Source: an uncultured Ferrovum sp. (GTDB lineage: Bacteria > Pseudomonadota > Gammaproteobacteria > Burkholderiales > Ferrovaceae). From it: a stretch of DNA of 34,912 nucleotides. Below are positions 1 through 7,793 of the stretch, in pieces; position 1 is the first letter of the stretch; every line of letters begins with the position of its first letter. The position numbers and the translations under genes are program-made. The notes under the pieces are model-generated. The model was not told the DNA's origin. It saw nothing but the letters and a program-made list of their open reading frames with translations, and did no database searches. Location of the stretch: the NCBI GenBank assembly GCA_903905585.1, contig CAIVHB010000083.1, positions 1-34,912 of the forward strand. Direction: 5' to 3'.

Positions 1-894
1 AAGGATTATTCACACGATAAAAGATTTGAAGAACTGAAGTCGATAATAGCTAAAAAACAAGAAGAGCAAGCTTCTAAAGCACGTCAAATGGAAATGCTGC
101 AAGATGCCTTGAATGATAAAACGCGTGATACAGATCTTGCCCTAAAGGATATTCAGAAACTTGAGTTTGAATTGTCGCAGCAAAAGGCCAGCTTCAACGC
201 ATTGCGTGATGAGCTAAACGGTGTCCAAGCCTCACTTAAAGAGAGTCAACAAAACGTTGATACTTTCCGGCGAGATTTAATTGATACCCAAAAAATGCTT
301 ACCTTGGCTGAGGCAAAGCATCTTCAGCAAGAGGCGGTAATCGCTGAGATGTCGAATAAGCTCAGTGAAGCCAATCAAGAAAACTCTTTGCTTATGGAAA
401 ACGTCCGTGGCTTGCAAAATCATATCGCAGAGAGAGAGCGAGAAATTAATAATACTTTAGAGTCTCTGCCTGCAATGCCAAATGCGACGCAAGAAGAGCG
501 GGAGATCGCCTTCCTTCGTCAGCAACTCTCTGAAGCGAACGTGCGTGTCCTTGAACTAGAACAAGCCACCCAGCACTTACAACTGGCTCTGGTGTCTGCC
601 AAACAGGAACCACGAGCTGCAGCGTCTGTCTCAAACCAAGCAGCGCAAGTTCGAGATACTGCTGTGATGATCACGGATGATGAGTTGGTCAGTTATCGTT
701 TAGCTGCTCAGAGATTGCAAGAACTAGAAGATTCCTTGTCCAAGGCAGTTTTACAAGCGCAGGAAAGAAAAACCGAAGTTGCTGGTTTGAAAAGCCGTAT
801 TCAGGACTTGGAAGCGACCGTCGCTCAAATGTGGAAGCAACCTCAGTATCAAACACACACGGATCTGCAAGCCAGTAACGAAACAGCAGCCTAA
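1..894 (+). CDS. Coiled-coil protein, 3' part only
   Basis: The reading frame is already open at base 1 and ends at TAA 892-894, so the gene begins upstream of the window; 297 codons are visible. The sequence is almost entirely charged and polar heptad-like helix rich in Glu, Gln, Lys, Leu and Ala, the pattern of a long coiled coil, broken only by a short Pro/Ala/Ser stretch near codons 185-220. The last 25 or so residues are polar and probably disordered. There is no membrane segment in the visible part. I do not recognise the family: long coiled coils of this kind occur in cell-division, chromosome-structuring and KfrA-like proteins, and the N-terminal domain that would decide is missing. 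The next gene starts 36 bp downstream on the same strand, so co-transcription is possible. The ATG at 88 is internal. Confidence 0.75.
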   Translation, partial: KDYSHDKRFEELKSIIAKKQEEQASKARQMEMLQDALNDKTRDTDLALKDIQKLEFELSQQKASFNALRDELNGVQASLKESQQNVDTFRRDLIDTQKMLTLAEAKHLQQEAVIAEMSNKLSEANQENSLLMENVRGLQNHIAEREREINNTLESLPAMPNATQEEREIAFLRQQLSEANVRVLELEQATQHLQLALVSAKQEPRAAASVSNQAAQVRDTAVMITDDELVSYRLAAQRLQELEDSLSKAVLQAQERKTEVAGLKSRIQDLEATVAQMWKQPQYQTHTDLQASNETAA

Positions 895-930
895 AAGCTT
901 CACAATTTCCCTTTTTATAAGAGTATCTCC

Positions 931-1710
931 ATGCCTGCCTTAAGTGCACTCTTACTAGGCTTTGTTCTTTGCTGTATGGCGTTTATTGCCGTATGGGTTA
1001 GACAGCTTAAAACCCGAAATGCAGGAATGGTTGACCCGGTTTGGTCTTGGAGTATGGGAGCGATGGGGGTGTTATATGCCACAGTAGGCAGTGCTGATTT
1101 GACTACGCGCTTAATGGTGGGAATGATTGCTGGCGCTTGGGGCCTCAGATTGGGAACACACCTTTATCTCAGAAATGCAGGAAAGCCTGAAGACGGTCGC
1201 TATCGTCGTTTGCGAACAGATTGGGGGGATATGGCTGATCGCCGGATGTTGCAGTTTTTTATTTTTCAGGCGGTAGCAGCGAGTTTATTGTCTTTAGGGA
1301 TGTGGGCAGTGTGCTGGCAACCTGGATCTTTGGAACAATGGCAAATCATTTCTGCATTGGTTTTGGCAGGCTTATCTCTAGGCGGTGAGGCCTTAGCTGA
1401 TGCTCAATTAGAACGCTTTCGAAGCCAGGCAGAAAATAAAGGCAAAGTTTGTCGAACAGGTTTATGGGGATGGTCTCGTCACCCCAATTATTTTTTTGAG
1501 TGCTTACATTGGCCTTGCTATACCCTCCTGGCATGGGGTACCCCTTTGGTCTGGCTGTCGTTTATTCCTCCTTTAGTGATGGCTTATCTGCTCATAAAAG
1601 TTTCTGGCATTCCGATGAATGAGGCAGAAGCGGCAGCTAAACGACCGGAGTATGCAGAGTATATTCGTACTACAAGCGCTTTTATCCCCTTCCCGCCCCG
1701 TAGATCCTGA
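931..1710 (+). CDS. DUF1295 family membrane protein (steroid 5-alpha-reductase-like)
   Basis: A 259-residue polytopic membrane protein with about six to seven hydrophobic segments, starting at residues 4-22. The conserved C-terminal block has GLWGWSRHPNYFFE at about residues 177-190, the signature of DUF1295 and of the wider steroid 5-alpha-reductase/isoprenylcysteine methyltransferase fold, in which this region contributes to cofactor binding. Members are thought to reduce double bonds of lipid-like substrates with NADPH, but the bacterial DUF1295 substrate is not established. The gene stops at 1710 and the downstream methyltransferase starts 7 bp later, with its ribosome binding site overlapping this stop codon, so the two are almost certainly one operon. 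Family assignment is confident; a role in fatty-acid or membrane-lipid modification is inferred from the neighbour. Confidence 0.85.
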   Translation: MPALSALLLGFVLCCMAFIAVWVRQLKTRNAGMVDPVWSWSMGAMGVLYATVGSADLTTRLMVGMIAGAWGLRLGTHLYLRNAGKPEDGRYRRLRTDWGDMADRRMLQFFIFQAVAASLLSLGMWAVCWQPGSLEQWQIISALVLAGLSLGGEALADAQLERFRSQAENKGKVCRTGLWGWSRHPNYFFECLHWPCYTLLAWGTPLVWLSFIPPLVMAYLLIKVSGIPMNEAEAAAKRPEYAEYIRTTSAFIPFPPRRS

Positions 1711-1717
1711 GGTTTTC

Positions 1718-2809
1718 GTGACAGATTCAAATTCTTCAAACTACCGTCCAAATCCAGTAATGGCTTGGTCGCCTATAGACCTTTGTGAGAAAGGCTGGAT
1801 TCCAGATTGGATTGCTCGCGCAGGTATGCGCCGCTTAATGCAGCAGCGTCTGAACATGGAAGCGACATTAGGGGTTGAGGGCATGACGGAGCGAACACGC
1901 GCAATGGTGGCTTCGCTGAGGGCTAGCCCAATTGCTATTGAAACCCAGGCCGCGAATGCTCAGCATTACGAAGTGCCGGCTCCTTTTTTTCTGAAACATT
2001 TAGGGCCACGTCTTAAATATTCCTGCTGTTGGTATCCGGTCGGCACGGAAAGCCTGCAAAGAGCCGAAGAAGCCATGTTGGAATTGTATGCATTGCGTGC
2101 GCGTATCATGGACGGCCAACGTATTTTGGATTTAGGGTGCGGATGGGGTTCGCTGTCACTTTGGTTGGCCGAACGGTTTCCTAATGCTCAGATTGTTGGT
2201 TTATCTAATTCTCAAGGTCAAAGAGAATTTATTCAGGCAAGAGCCAGTGAACGTGGCATCAAGAATCTAAAAATTGTCACAGGTAATGTGGTTGAATTTG
2301 ACTTCGTTGGGGAGCACTCAGAGGCTCCGTTTGATCGCGTCGTGTCTATTGAGATGTTTGAGCACATGAAGAATTACAGTGCTCTATTTGATAAGGTGGC
2401 CCGTTGGTTGAGTCCACAGGGACTGTTATTTGTGCATATTTTTGCGCATAGAACCCTCACTTATCATTTTGAAGACCATGGAGATGATGATTGGATGACG
2501 CGTTATTTTTTCTCTGGCGGCACCATGCCATCAGAGCATTTGCTTTTATTTTTTCAAGATAAGCTGCGTATATTGGATCAGTGGTGGGTGGATGGTCGTC
2601 ACTATGAGAAAACCTCGAACCATTGGTTAGAGCAATTAGATGCGAATCGCTCTGAGTGTCTTCAGGTTTTAGCCACGGCGTATGGTGATGCTGAGGCCGA
2701 GATATGGTTTCAACGATGGCGCATGTTTTATATGGCAGTCGCTGAATTATTTGGTTTTGATGAAGGTCGCGAGTGGGGCGTTGCCCACTACCTTTTTGAA
2801 AAGAGATGA
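1718..2809 (+). CDS. SAM-dependent methyltransferase, cyclopropane-synthase family, coclaurine-N-methyltransferase-like
   Basis: A 363-residue protein of the cyclopropane-fatty-acyl-phospholipid synthase superfamily (COG2230 type). It has HYEVPAPFF (about 83-91), YSCCWYP (101-107), the SAM-binding LDLGCGWGS (137-145) and an EMFEH acidic/His motif (212-216). The C-terminal half (DDDWMTRYFFSGGTMPSEH and AVAELFG) matches, from memory, plant coclaurine N-methyltransferase and its bacterial relatives better than E. coli Cfa, so the product need not be a cyclopropane ring. I chose GTG 1718 because TGAGG at 1708-1712 lies 5 bp upstream and directly follows the DUF1295 stop; ATG 1760 is an alternative that would cost 14 residues. 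It is probably a cytosolic enzyme acting at the membrane on acyl chains, but the substrate is unknown. Confidence 0.8.
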   Translation: MTDSNSSNYRPNPVMAWSPIDLCEKGWIPDWIARAGMRRLMQQRLNMEATLGVEGMTERTRAMVASLRASPIAIETQAANAQHYEVPAPFFLKHLGPRLKYSCCWYPVGTESLQRAEEAMLELYALRARIMDGQRILDLGCGWGSLSLWLAERFPNAQIVGLSNSQGQREFIQARASERGIKNLKIVTGNVVEFDFVGEHSEAPFDRVVSIEMFEHMKNYSALFDKVARWLSPQGLLFVHIFAHRTLTYHFEDHGDDDWMTRYFFSGGTMPSEHLLLFFQDKLRILDQWWVDGRHYEKTSNHWLEQLDANRSECLQVLATAYGDAEAEIWFQRWRMFYMAVAELFGFDEGREWGVAHYLFEKR

Positions 2810-2849
2810 CAAATTGAGAAATTCTTTAAAAAACGCTAAATCTATATCA

Positions 2850-3611
2850 ATGACACGCATCGCAAGCACTTTGGTTTTGCTCGGTTCAGTGATCTTGGCT
2901 TTGCCTGCCTTCGCAGCAAAAGAACCACGCAAATTTTATGGTTTTGCATTTGATGATACGACAGGAAAGTATCTCTACACCGAAGTACATCAACATATTT
3001 ATGATGGAGATCGATGGTTGAGTGGGAGCGTACGTTATTTTTCACCGGATAATCATCTGATGGGTGAAAAGACGCTGGATTTTTCAAAAGACCCATACAT
3101 TCCATTATTTCGATCTAAATTCCCTAGTGAGCATTATGAAGAAGCTGTTGCAAATCTCACTTCAAATGCGATCGAACTAGAGAAATTATTCGAAGGGAAG
3201 CAACAAAAAGCTTCTATAGATCGACAACCAGGTATGGTGGCTGATGCGGGTTTTAATTGTTACATCGTGGATCACTTGGCTGATCTTTCGTCGGGAAAAA
3301 CGGCACAGTTTGCTTTCATTGTTGCGGGGCAACTCGATAAATACAGTTTCCGCTTGAAAAAGGCGGGTGATGGCACGGTCGATGGGCATCCAGTAATCAA
3401 AATCAAAGGGGAGCCCGATTCGTTTTTGCGCTATCTCATTTCACCGCTGCAGATGACTTACGATTTGCAGACCAAGACTTTAGTTGAGTATCGCGGTACA
3501 TCCAACCTCCATGACCCCCAATCAGGTAAAGTCTATTCCGCAGTTCGTATCATTTATCCTAGCAAGCCTCCAGCAGGTGCACCCGTACAACTCCCCGCTT
3601 TCGATAACTAA
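2850..3611 (+). CDS. Secreted protein of unknown function
   Basis: A 253-residue protein starting with a clear Sec signal peptide: a short basic start, a hydrophobic core (STLVLLGSVILALP) and an AFA|AKE cleavage site near residue 22. The mature part is soluble and rich in beta-type sequence, with one Cys and no further membrane segment, so it is probably periplasmic. I do not recognise a named family. It follows the methyltransferase by about 40 bp on the same strand, which suggests a joint envelope or lipid role (inference). The start is uncertain: TTG 2814 is in frame, has AGAG 8 bp upstream and would add 12 residues before the signal peptide, while ATG 2850 has no good ribosome binding site but gives the more typical signal peptide. 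Confidence 0.75.
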   Translation: MTRIASTLVLLGSVILALPAFAAKEPRKFYGFAFDDTTGKYLYTEVHQHIYDGDRWLSGSVRYFSPDNHLMGEKTLDFSKDPYIPLFRSKFPSEHYEEAVANLTSNAIELEKLFEGKQQKASIDRQPGMVADAGFNCYIVDHLADLSSGKTAQFAFIVAGQLDKYSFRLKKAGDGTVDGHPVIKIKGEPDSFLRYLISPLQMTYDLQTKTLVEYRGTSNLHDPQSGKVYSAVRIIYPSKPPAGAPVQLPAFDN

Positions 3612-3703
3612 GTCTTGTCAGCAGCGCTGGGTTTTGTTAGCTAATGTATAAAAAAATATGCTTTCAAACTCAGGTGCTTCGGGGGTGAAGGGATGTGAAA
3701 ATA

Positions 3704-5023
3704 TTAATGCAGTTTGATGTGTGGCTCTGTAGCTTTGCGTAGCTGGACGGAAAGTAAATCAAGTGCTGTTTTGATCAAACCATGCAAAGCGAGCTGATGC
3801 ATCTGGTAGAGTGATTTGTACATCAATCTGGCAATAAGACCGTCGATAAACATATTCCCGCCCATCAAGCCTCCCATCAAATTACCGACTGCACTGCTCC
3901 GCCCTAATGACACAAGTGAGCCGAAGTCATGATAGTGAAAGGGGCCTACCTGTTTTCCTTTCAATTGCTGGCTGAATAACTTCGCTAAATACGATGCTTG
4001 TTGATGTGCAGATTGGGCACGAGGGGGAATATATCCATGACCGCCTCTCCATTCGCATTGTGCACAATCACCTAATGCATAAACATGCGCATCCTTGGAG
4101 GTCTGAAGGTGCTCGTTCACCACAAGCTGGTTGATGCGGTTTGTTTCTAGACCGTCTAACTGAGACAAGAACTCCGGGGCTTTCAAACCAGCAGCCCATA
4201 CGATGAGATCCGCAGGAATATATAAACCTGAGGCGGTGCTGACTCCATCTGCTCGTACTTCAGTGACTCGCTCGGCCACTCGAATCTCGATGCCCATGCT
4301 TTGGAGTAATTGCCCTACGGATTTAGATAAGCGGGGTGTCAGTCCCGGCAAAATCCTGTCTGCTCCTTCAACCAAGGTGATATTGACGTCTTTTTGGGGG
4401 TCCATTTGATGAATCCCATAAGCGCCTAGCACCTTACTTGTATTACGAAGCTCAGCGGCAAGCTCAACCCCTGTTGCACCTGCTCCAATAATGGCAATCG
4501 ATACTTGGTGACTTTGTCCCTCTGCTGCCCGTGTCTCGGCTCGCATACAGGCTGCAATGAGTTTCTGACGGAACCGCTCGGCATCAAAAACGGAATCTAA
4601 ACCTATCGCATGATCTGAAGTACCAGGGATATTAAAGGTATTAATTTGACTTCCTACGGCAATAACAATTTTGTCATAGGAGAGGTTTCTTTCTGGCAGC
4701 ATAGGCTGACCATCGCTATCGTTGACGCTAGCAACGCGTATCACTTTATTGGCGCGATCAATGCTCAGCATGCTACCCATTTGAAATTCAAAATAATGCC
4801 AGCGAGCTTGAGCAACATACTCAAGGCGATGCAAACCCACATCCATGCTGCCCGCGGCAACTTCATGTAGGTGTGGTTTCCAGATGTGGATGGGAGATTT
4901 GTCGACTAGGATGACCTTGGCTTTTCCGGCTTTTCCTAGTGTATTGCCCAGAGTTGTTGCCAGCTCTAGGCCGCCAGCGCCCCCGCCGACCACGATGTAT
5001 GTGGGAATATGCGCTGCACTCAT
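3704..5023 (-). CDS. ndh: Type II NADH dehydrogenase (NADH:quinone oxidoreductase)
   Basis: A 439-residue flavoprotein, close to the length of E. coli Ndh (434). It has an N-terminal FAD Rossmann motif GGGAGG at residues 13-18, a second dinucleotide motif GAGATGVELAAEL for NADH in the middle, and the late FAD contact YALGDCAQC followed by PPRAQSAHQQA. The C-terminal region resembles the amphipathic membrane-binding part of NDH-2. The enzyme would feed electrons from NADH to ubiquinone without pumping protons, at the inner face of the inner membrane. ATG 5023 is preferred over an in-frame TTG at 5050 because GGAG sits 8 bases upstream. It lies 58 bp downstream of trpE on the same strand and faces the secreted-protein gene tail to tail. 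Confidence 0.9.
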   Translation of the reverse strand: MSAAHIPTYIVVGGGAGGLELATTLGNTLGKAGKAKVILVDKSPIHIWKPHLHEVAAGSMDVGLHRLEYVAQARWHYFEFQMGSMLSIDRANKVIRVASVNDSDGQPMLPERNLSYDKIVIAVGSQINTFNIPGTSDHAIGLDSVFDAERFRQKLIAACMRAETRAAEGQSHQVSIAIIGAGATGVELAAELRNTSKVLGAYGIHQMDPQKDVNITLVEGADRILPGLTPRLSKSVGQLLQSMGIEIRVAERVTEVRADGVSTASGLYIPADLIVWAAGLKAPEFLSQLDGLETNRINQLVVNEHLQTSKDAHVYALGDCAQCEWRGGHGYIPPRAQSAHQQASYLAKLFSQQLKGKQVGPFHYHDFGSLVSLGRSSAVGNLMGGLMGGNMFIDGLIARLMYKSLYQMHQLALHGLIKTALDLLSVQLRKATEPHIKLH

Positions 5024-5081
5024 GAGTTGCACTCCAAAAATGTATACCAATAGTGTAGCAAATCAAAAATCATGAATACTT

Positions 5082-6572
5082 TTATACTAAACCACGCGAG
5101 GCAAGTTCAGCAGCGGAAATAACCGCCTTCGATTTATTCACTGTTTCTTGCCATTCAGAGGCAGGAACTGAGTCAGCAACGATGCCAGCCCCCGCTTGAA
5201 CATAAAGGGTGCCGTGTTGAATGACCCCTGTTCTGATTGCAATGGCTAAATCCATATCTCCATTAAAGCCCAGATATCCAACCGCTCCGCCGTATACGCC
5301 TCTTCGAGAATTTTCGAGCTCATCGATAATTTCGAGTGCGCGAACTTTAGGGGCTCCGCTTAATGTGCCAGCAGGGAAAGTAGCTTTCAGCACATCGATC
5401 GCATCGAATCCTTTTCGTAAGGTTCCTTCTACGTTTGATACGATATGCATCACATGAGAATAGCGCTCAATCACCATGTTCTCTGTGAGCTTCACCGTTC
5501 CAGCATCTGAAATACGTCCCACATCATTTCGTCCAAGGTCGATCAGCATGACATGCTCTGCACGTTCTTTAGGATCGGCCAATAGGTCTTCAGCTAGGGC
5601 TTGATCTTGCTCTGGAGTCTTACCGCGAGGGCGAGTGCCTGCAATAGGTCGCAAGGTAACCTGCCCATCTTGCAGTCTGACTAAAATCTCGGGTGATGCT
5701 CCCACTACTTGAAAGTCTCCAAAATCATAATAGAACATGTAGGGAGAGGGGTTGAGTGTCCGTAGGGCGCGGTATAAAGTGAGTGGGGCGGCATGATAGG
5801 ATCGACGCATACGCTGACTCAGGACAACCTGCATGGCATCGCCATCATGAATATATTGCTTTGCCTGTAAGACCATTTCTTCAAAACGCTCCTGCCCTAT
5901 TTCAGATAGGGCAACAGCATCAGCATCAGAGCTATTGGCTGGGGAAATAGGTGGGATTGCTGCTGCAGAGCGAAGATCATCTCGGAGCTGTTCGAGTCTA
6001 TTGACTGCTCTTTGGAAGCTTCCGTGTTCTGATGGGTCTGCATACACTACCAAACTTAGCTTGCCACTGAGGTTATCTACAACAATCAATTCAGTGGAAA
6101 GTAGCAAGAGAATATCCGGTGTTTCGGCACCGCCTTTCTTCCATCCTTGGTTCAGTCGGCGCTCCATGTAGCGCACACAGTCATGCCCAAAATATCCCAC
6201 TAGGCCCCCACAAAAACGGGGGAAATTCGCAAGAGGGGCTACTTTGTATTGACTAAGCCAAGTCCGGACAAAAGCAAGAGGATCGATCTGCTGGGACTGC
6301 TCAATGATCTGATCCTCTCGTAACACTTGAACATCATGGCCATGAGCCACAATGCGGGTTTTTGCTGGAAGACCAATAAATGAGAAGCGACCAAACCTTT
6401 CCCCTCCTTGAACCGACTCAAGCAAATAAGACCAAGGCTTATTTGCCAGTTTAAGATAGGCTGATAAGGGCGTATCGAGGTCTGCTAAGGTTTCAAGTAC
6501 AAGCGGAATTCGATTAAAGCCAGCAGCAGCGAGCGCTTGAAACTCCTGCTCAGTTGTGACAACTTGATTCAC
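5082..6572 (-). CDS. trpE: Anthranilate synthase component I
   Basis: A 496-residue chorismate-binding enzyme that converts chorismate plus ammonia (supplied by TrpG) to anthranilate, the first step of tryptophan synthesis. The N-terminal LLES motif at residues 50-53 is the tryptophan feedback-binding signature that separates TrpE from PabB. The catalytic half shows [54 protein letters not shown] and [11 protein letters not shown] in the usual order. The start is GTG 6572, overlapping the rpe stop as GTGA, so the two genes are translationally coupled. Its partner trpG is not adjacent but lies about 2.6 kb away (9162-9770), behind rpe, apaG and mltA, and no trpD or trpC is present in the window. 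Confidence 0.95.
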   Translation of the reverse strand: MNQVVTTEQEFQALAAAGFNRIPLVLETLADLDTPLSAYLKLANKPWSYLLESVQGGERFGRFSFIGLPAKTRIVAHGHDVQVLREDQIIEQSQQIDPLAFVRTWLSQYKVAPLANFPRFCGGLVGYFGHDCVRYMERRLNQGWKKGGAETPDILLLLSTELIVVDNLSGKLSLVVYADPSEHGSFQRAVNRLEQLRDDLRSAAAIPPISPANSSDADAVALSEIGQERFEEMVLQAKQYIHDGDAMQVVLSQRMRRSYHAAPLTLYRALRTLNPSPYMFYYDFGDFQVVGASPEILVRLQDGQVTLRPIAGTRPRGKTPEQDQALAEDLLADPKERAEHVMLIDLGRNDVGRISDAGTVKLTENMVIERYSHVMHIVSNVEGTLRKGFDAIDVLKATFPAGTLSGAPKVRALEIIDELENSRRGVYGGAVGYLGFNGDMDLAIAIRTGVIQHGTLYVQAGAGIVADSVPASEWQETVNKSKAVISAAELASRGLV

Positions 6573-7246
6573 ATCGCCTCACTTGCTTGTTGGATTTCTT
6601 TTCGCATTGCTGAAATGACTTCGGAATAGCTTGCTGCACCAAAAATTGCAGATCCTGCTACAAAGGTGTCTGCTCCCGCACGAGCAATTTCACCAATATT
6701 ATCTACCTTCACTCCGCCATCTACTTCTAACCAAATATCACGTCCACTCAGATCAATACGTTTTCGAACGCTAGAGATCTTGTTTAGCGTTTCTGGGATA
6801 AAGCTTTGGCCACCAAATCCTGGGTTGACTGACATCATTAAAATTAAATCGAGTCGATCTATGACATGATCAAGATAATGCAAAGGTGTTCCTGGATTAA
6901 ATACCAAGCCTGCCTTGCAACCATTATCTCGTATCAATGCTAAAGATCGATCTATATGCTCTGAGGCCTCAGGGTGAAAACTAATGATATTTGCCCCGGC
7001 TTTGGCAAAGTCAGGGATGATGCGATCTACGGGTTTCACCATTAAATGAACATCGATGAGCGCTTTAGTGTGCGGGCGGATTGCACTGCATACCATTGGG
7101 CCAATGGTGAGATTGGGAACGTAATGATTATCCATTACGTCGAAGTGAATAATATCGGCACCCGCATCGATTACATTGCGTACTTCTTCGCCCAGGCGAG
7201 AAAAGTCAGCAGAGAGAAGACTAGGGGCAATTCGAGCGGGATTCAT
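6569..7246 (-). CDS. rpe: Ribulose-phosphate 3-epimerase
   Basis: A 225-residue TIM-barrel enzyme interconverting ribulose 5-phosphate and xylulose 5-phosphate in the pentose phosphate pathway and Calvin cycle. The metal ligands are visible: H34 and D36 in HFDVMDN, H67 in DVHLMVK and D176 in LEVDGG. NPGFGGQ and the phosphate-binding GSAIF are also present. The start is ATG 7246, with GGAGA 7-8 bases upstream; a TTG 12 bp further upstream is not needed. It overlaps trpE by 3 bp at its end and diverges from apaG across about 50 bp. Relatives often have a phosphoglycolate phosphatase gene (gph) between rpe and trpE, and it is absent here. Confidence 0.95.
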   Translation of the reverse strand: MNPARIAPSLLSADFSRLGEEVRNVIDAGADIIHFDVMDNHYVPNLTIGPMVCSAIRPHTKALIDVHLMVKPVDRIIPDFAKAGANIISFHPEASEHIDRSLALIRDNGCKAGLVFNPGTPLHYLDHVIDRLDLILMMSVNPGFGGQSFIPETLNKISSVRKRIDLSGRDIWLEVDGGVKVDNIGEIARAGADTFVAGSAIFGAASYSEVISAMRKEIQQASEAM

Positions 7247-7297
7247 TGAATTCTCCAAAACTTGCAGACGTTACAGGGTTTGGTGTGGAATGTAGTC

Positions 7298-7681
7298 ATG
7301 ACAGAATCTTTAAAATATCGCATTACTGTACAAGCTGTATCTCAATATTTACCCGATCAATCAGATGAATCAGATCGGCGTTATGTATTTACCTACACAA
7401 TTACCATTACCAATACGGGTGAGGTAACTGCACAATTATTAAGTCGACACTGGGTAATTACTGATGCCGACTCCCAAGTTCAAGAAGTGCGAGGAATGGG
7501 AGTAGTGGGCGAACAACCGACTTTGCAACCCGGGGAAAGCTTTCAGTACAGTAGCGGATCCGCCATCGCTACTCCCGTTGGCACTATGTCGGGAAGCTAT
7601 CAAATGATTGCCAAAGACGGCACTCGATTTGAAGCAGAAATCCCCACTTTTGTTCTCAGCGTTCCTAGGGTGCTTCATTGA
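7298..7681 (+). CDS. apaG: ApaG protein (Co2+/Mg2+ efflux-associated)
   Basis: A 127-residue protein with the ApaG/DUF525 immunoglobulin-like fold. Visible motifs are FTYTITITNTG, LLSRHWVITDA, VRGMGVVGEQP and the glycine-rich GTMSGSYQM near the end, and the length matches the family (about 125). Its role is not firmly known: mutants in enteric bacteria show altered cobalt/magnesium resistance, and the fold suggests protein-protein contacts. The ATG at 7298 gives the typical N-terminus (MTESLKYRITVQ); an in-frame TTG at 7262 would add 12 atypical residues. It is divergent from rpe, which is the common betaproteobacterial arrangement. Confidence 0.93.
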   Translation: MTESLKYRITVQAVSQYLPDQSDESDRRYVFTYTITITNTGEVTAQLLSRHWVITDADSQVQEVRGMGVVGEQPTLQPGESFQYSSGSAIATPVGTMSGSYQMIAKDGTRFEAEIPTFVLSVPRVLH

Positions 7682-7688
7682 AATTCAA

Positions 7689-7793
7689 TTATTTCGGGTC
7701 TGCTTTATTTTTGCCTTCACGGGGCAGTGTCCACCAAACTATGAATAAAGCGAGTCCCAGCGCCAACCCTGCTTCAAGTAAAATCCACTCCAT
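7689..7793 (-). CDS. Small single-span membrane protein (34 aa)
   Basis: A 34-codon frame between apaG and mltA on the opposite strand. It starts at ATG 7793-7791, with GAGGA 7 bases upstream (a strong ribosome binding site), and ends at TAA 7691-7689. The peptide is one transmembrane helix: an acidic and aromatic N-terminus (MEWILLEAG), a hydrophobic core (LALGLALFIVWWTL) and a basic polar tail (PREGKNKADPK), which predicts a cytoplasmic C-terminus by the positive-inside rule. I believe similar tiny proteins exist near this locus in other Burkholderiales, but I cannot verify that here. Its start codon overlaps the predicted mltA start on the other strand (CATG 7791-7794). Function unknown. 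It is too short for most gene callers. Confidence 0.65.
   Translation of the reverse strand: MEWILLEAGLALGLALFIVWWTLPREGKNKADPK

Noticed and set aside
3612..3660. CAGC-AGC-GCTG followed by GTTTTGTT after the secreted-protein gene as a terminator
   Set aside because: The stem is only 4 bp and the T-tract is interrupted; too weak to call.
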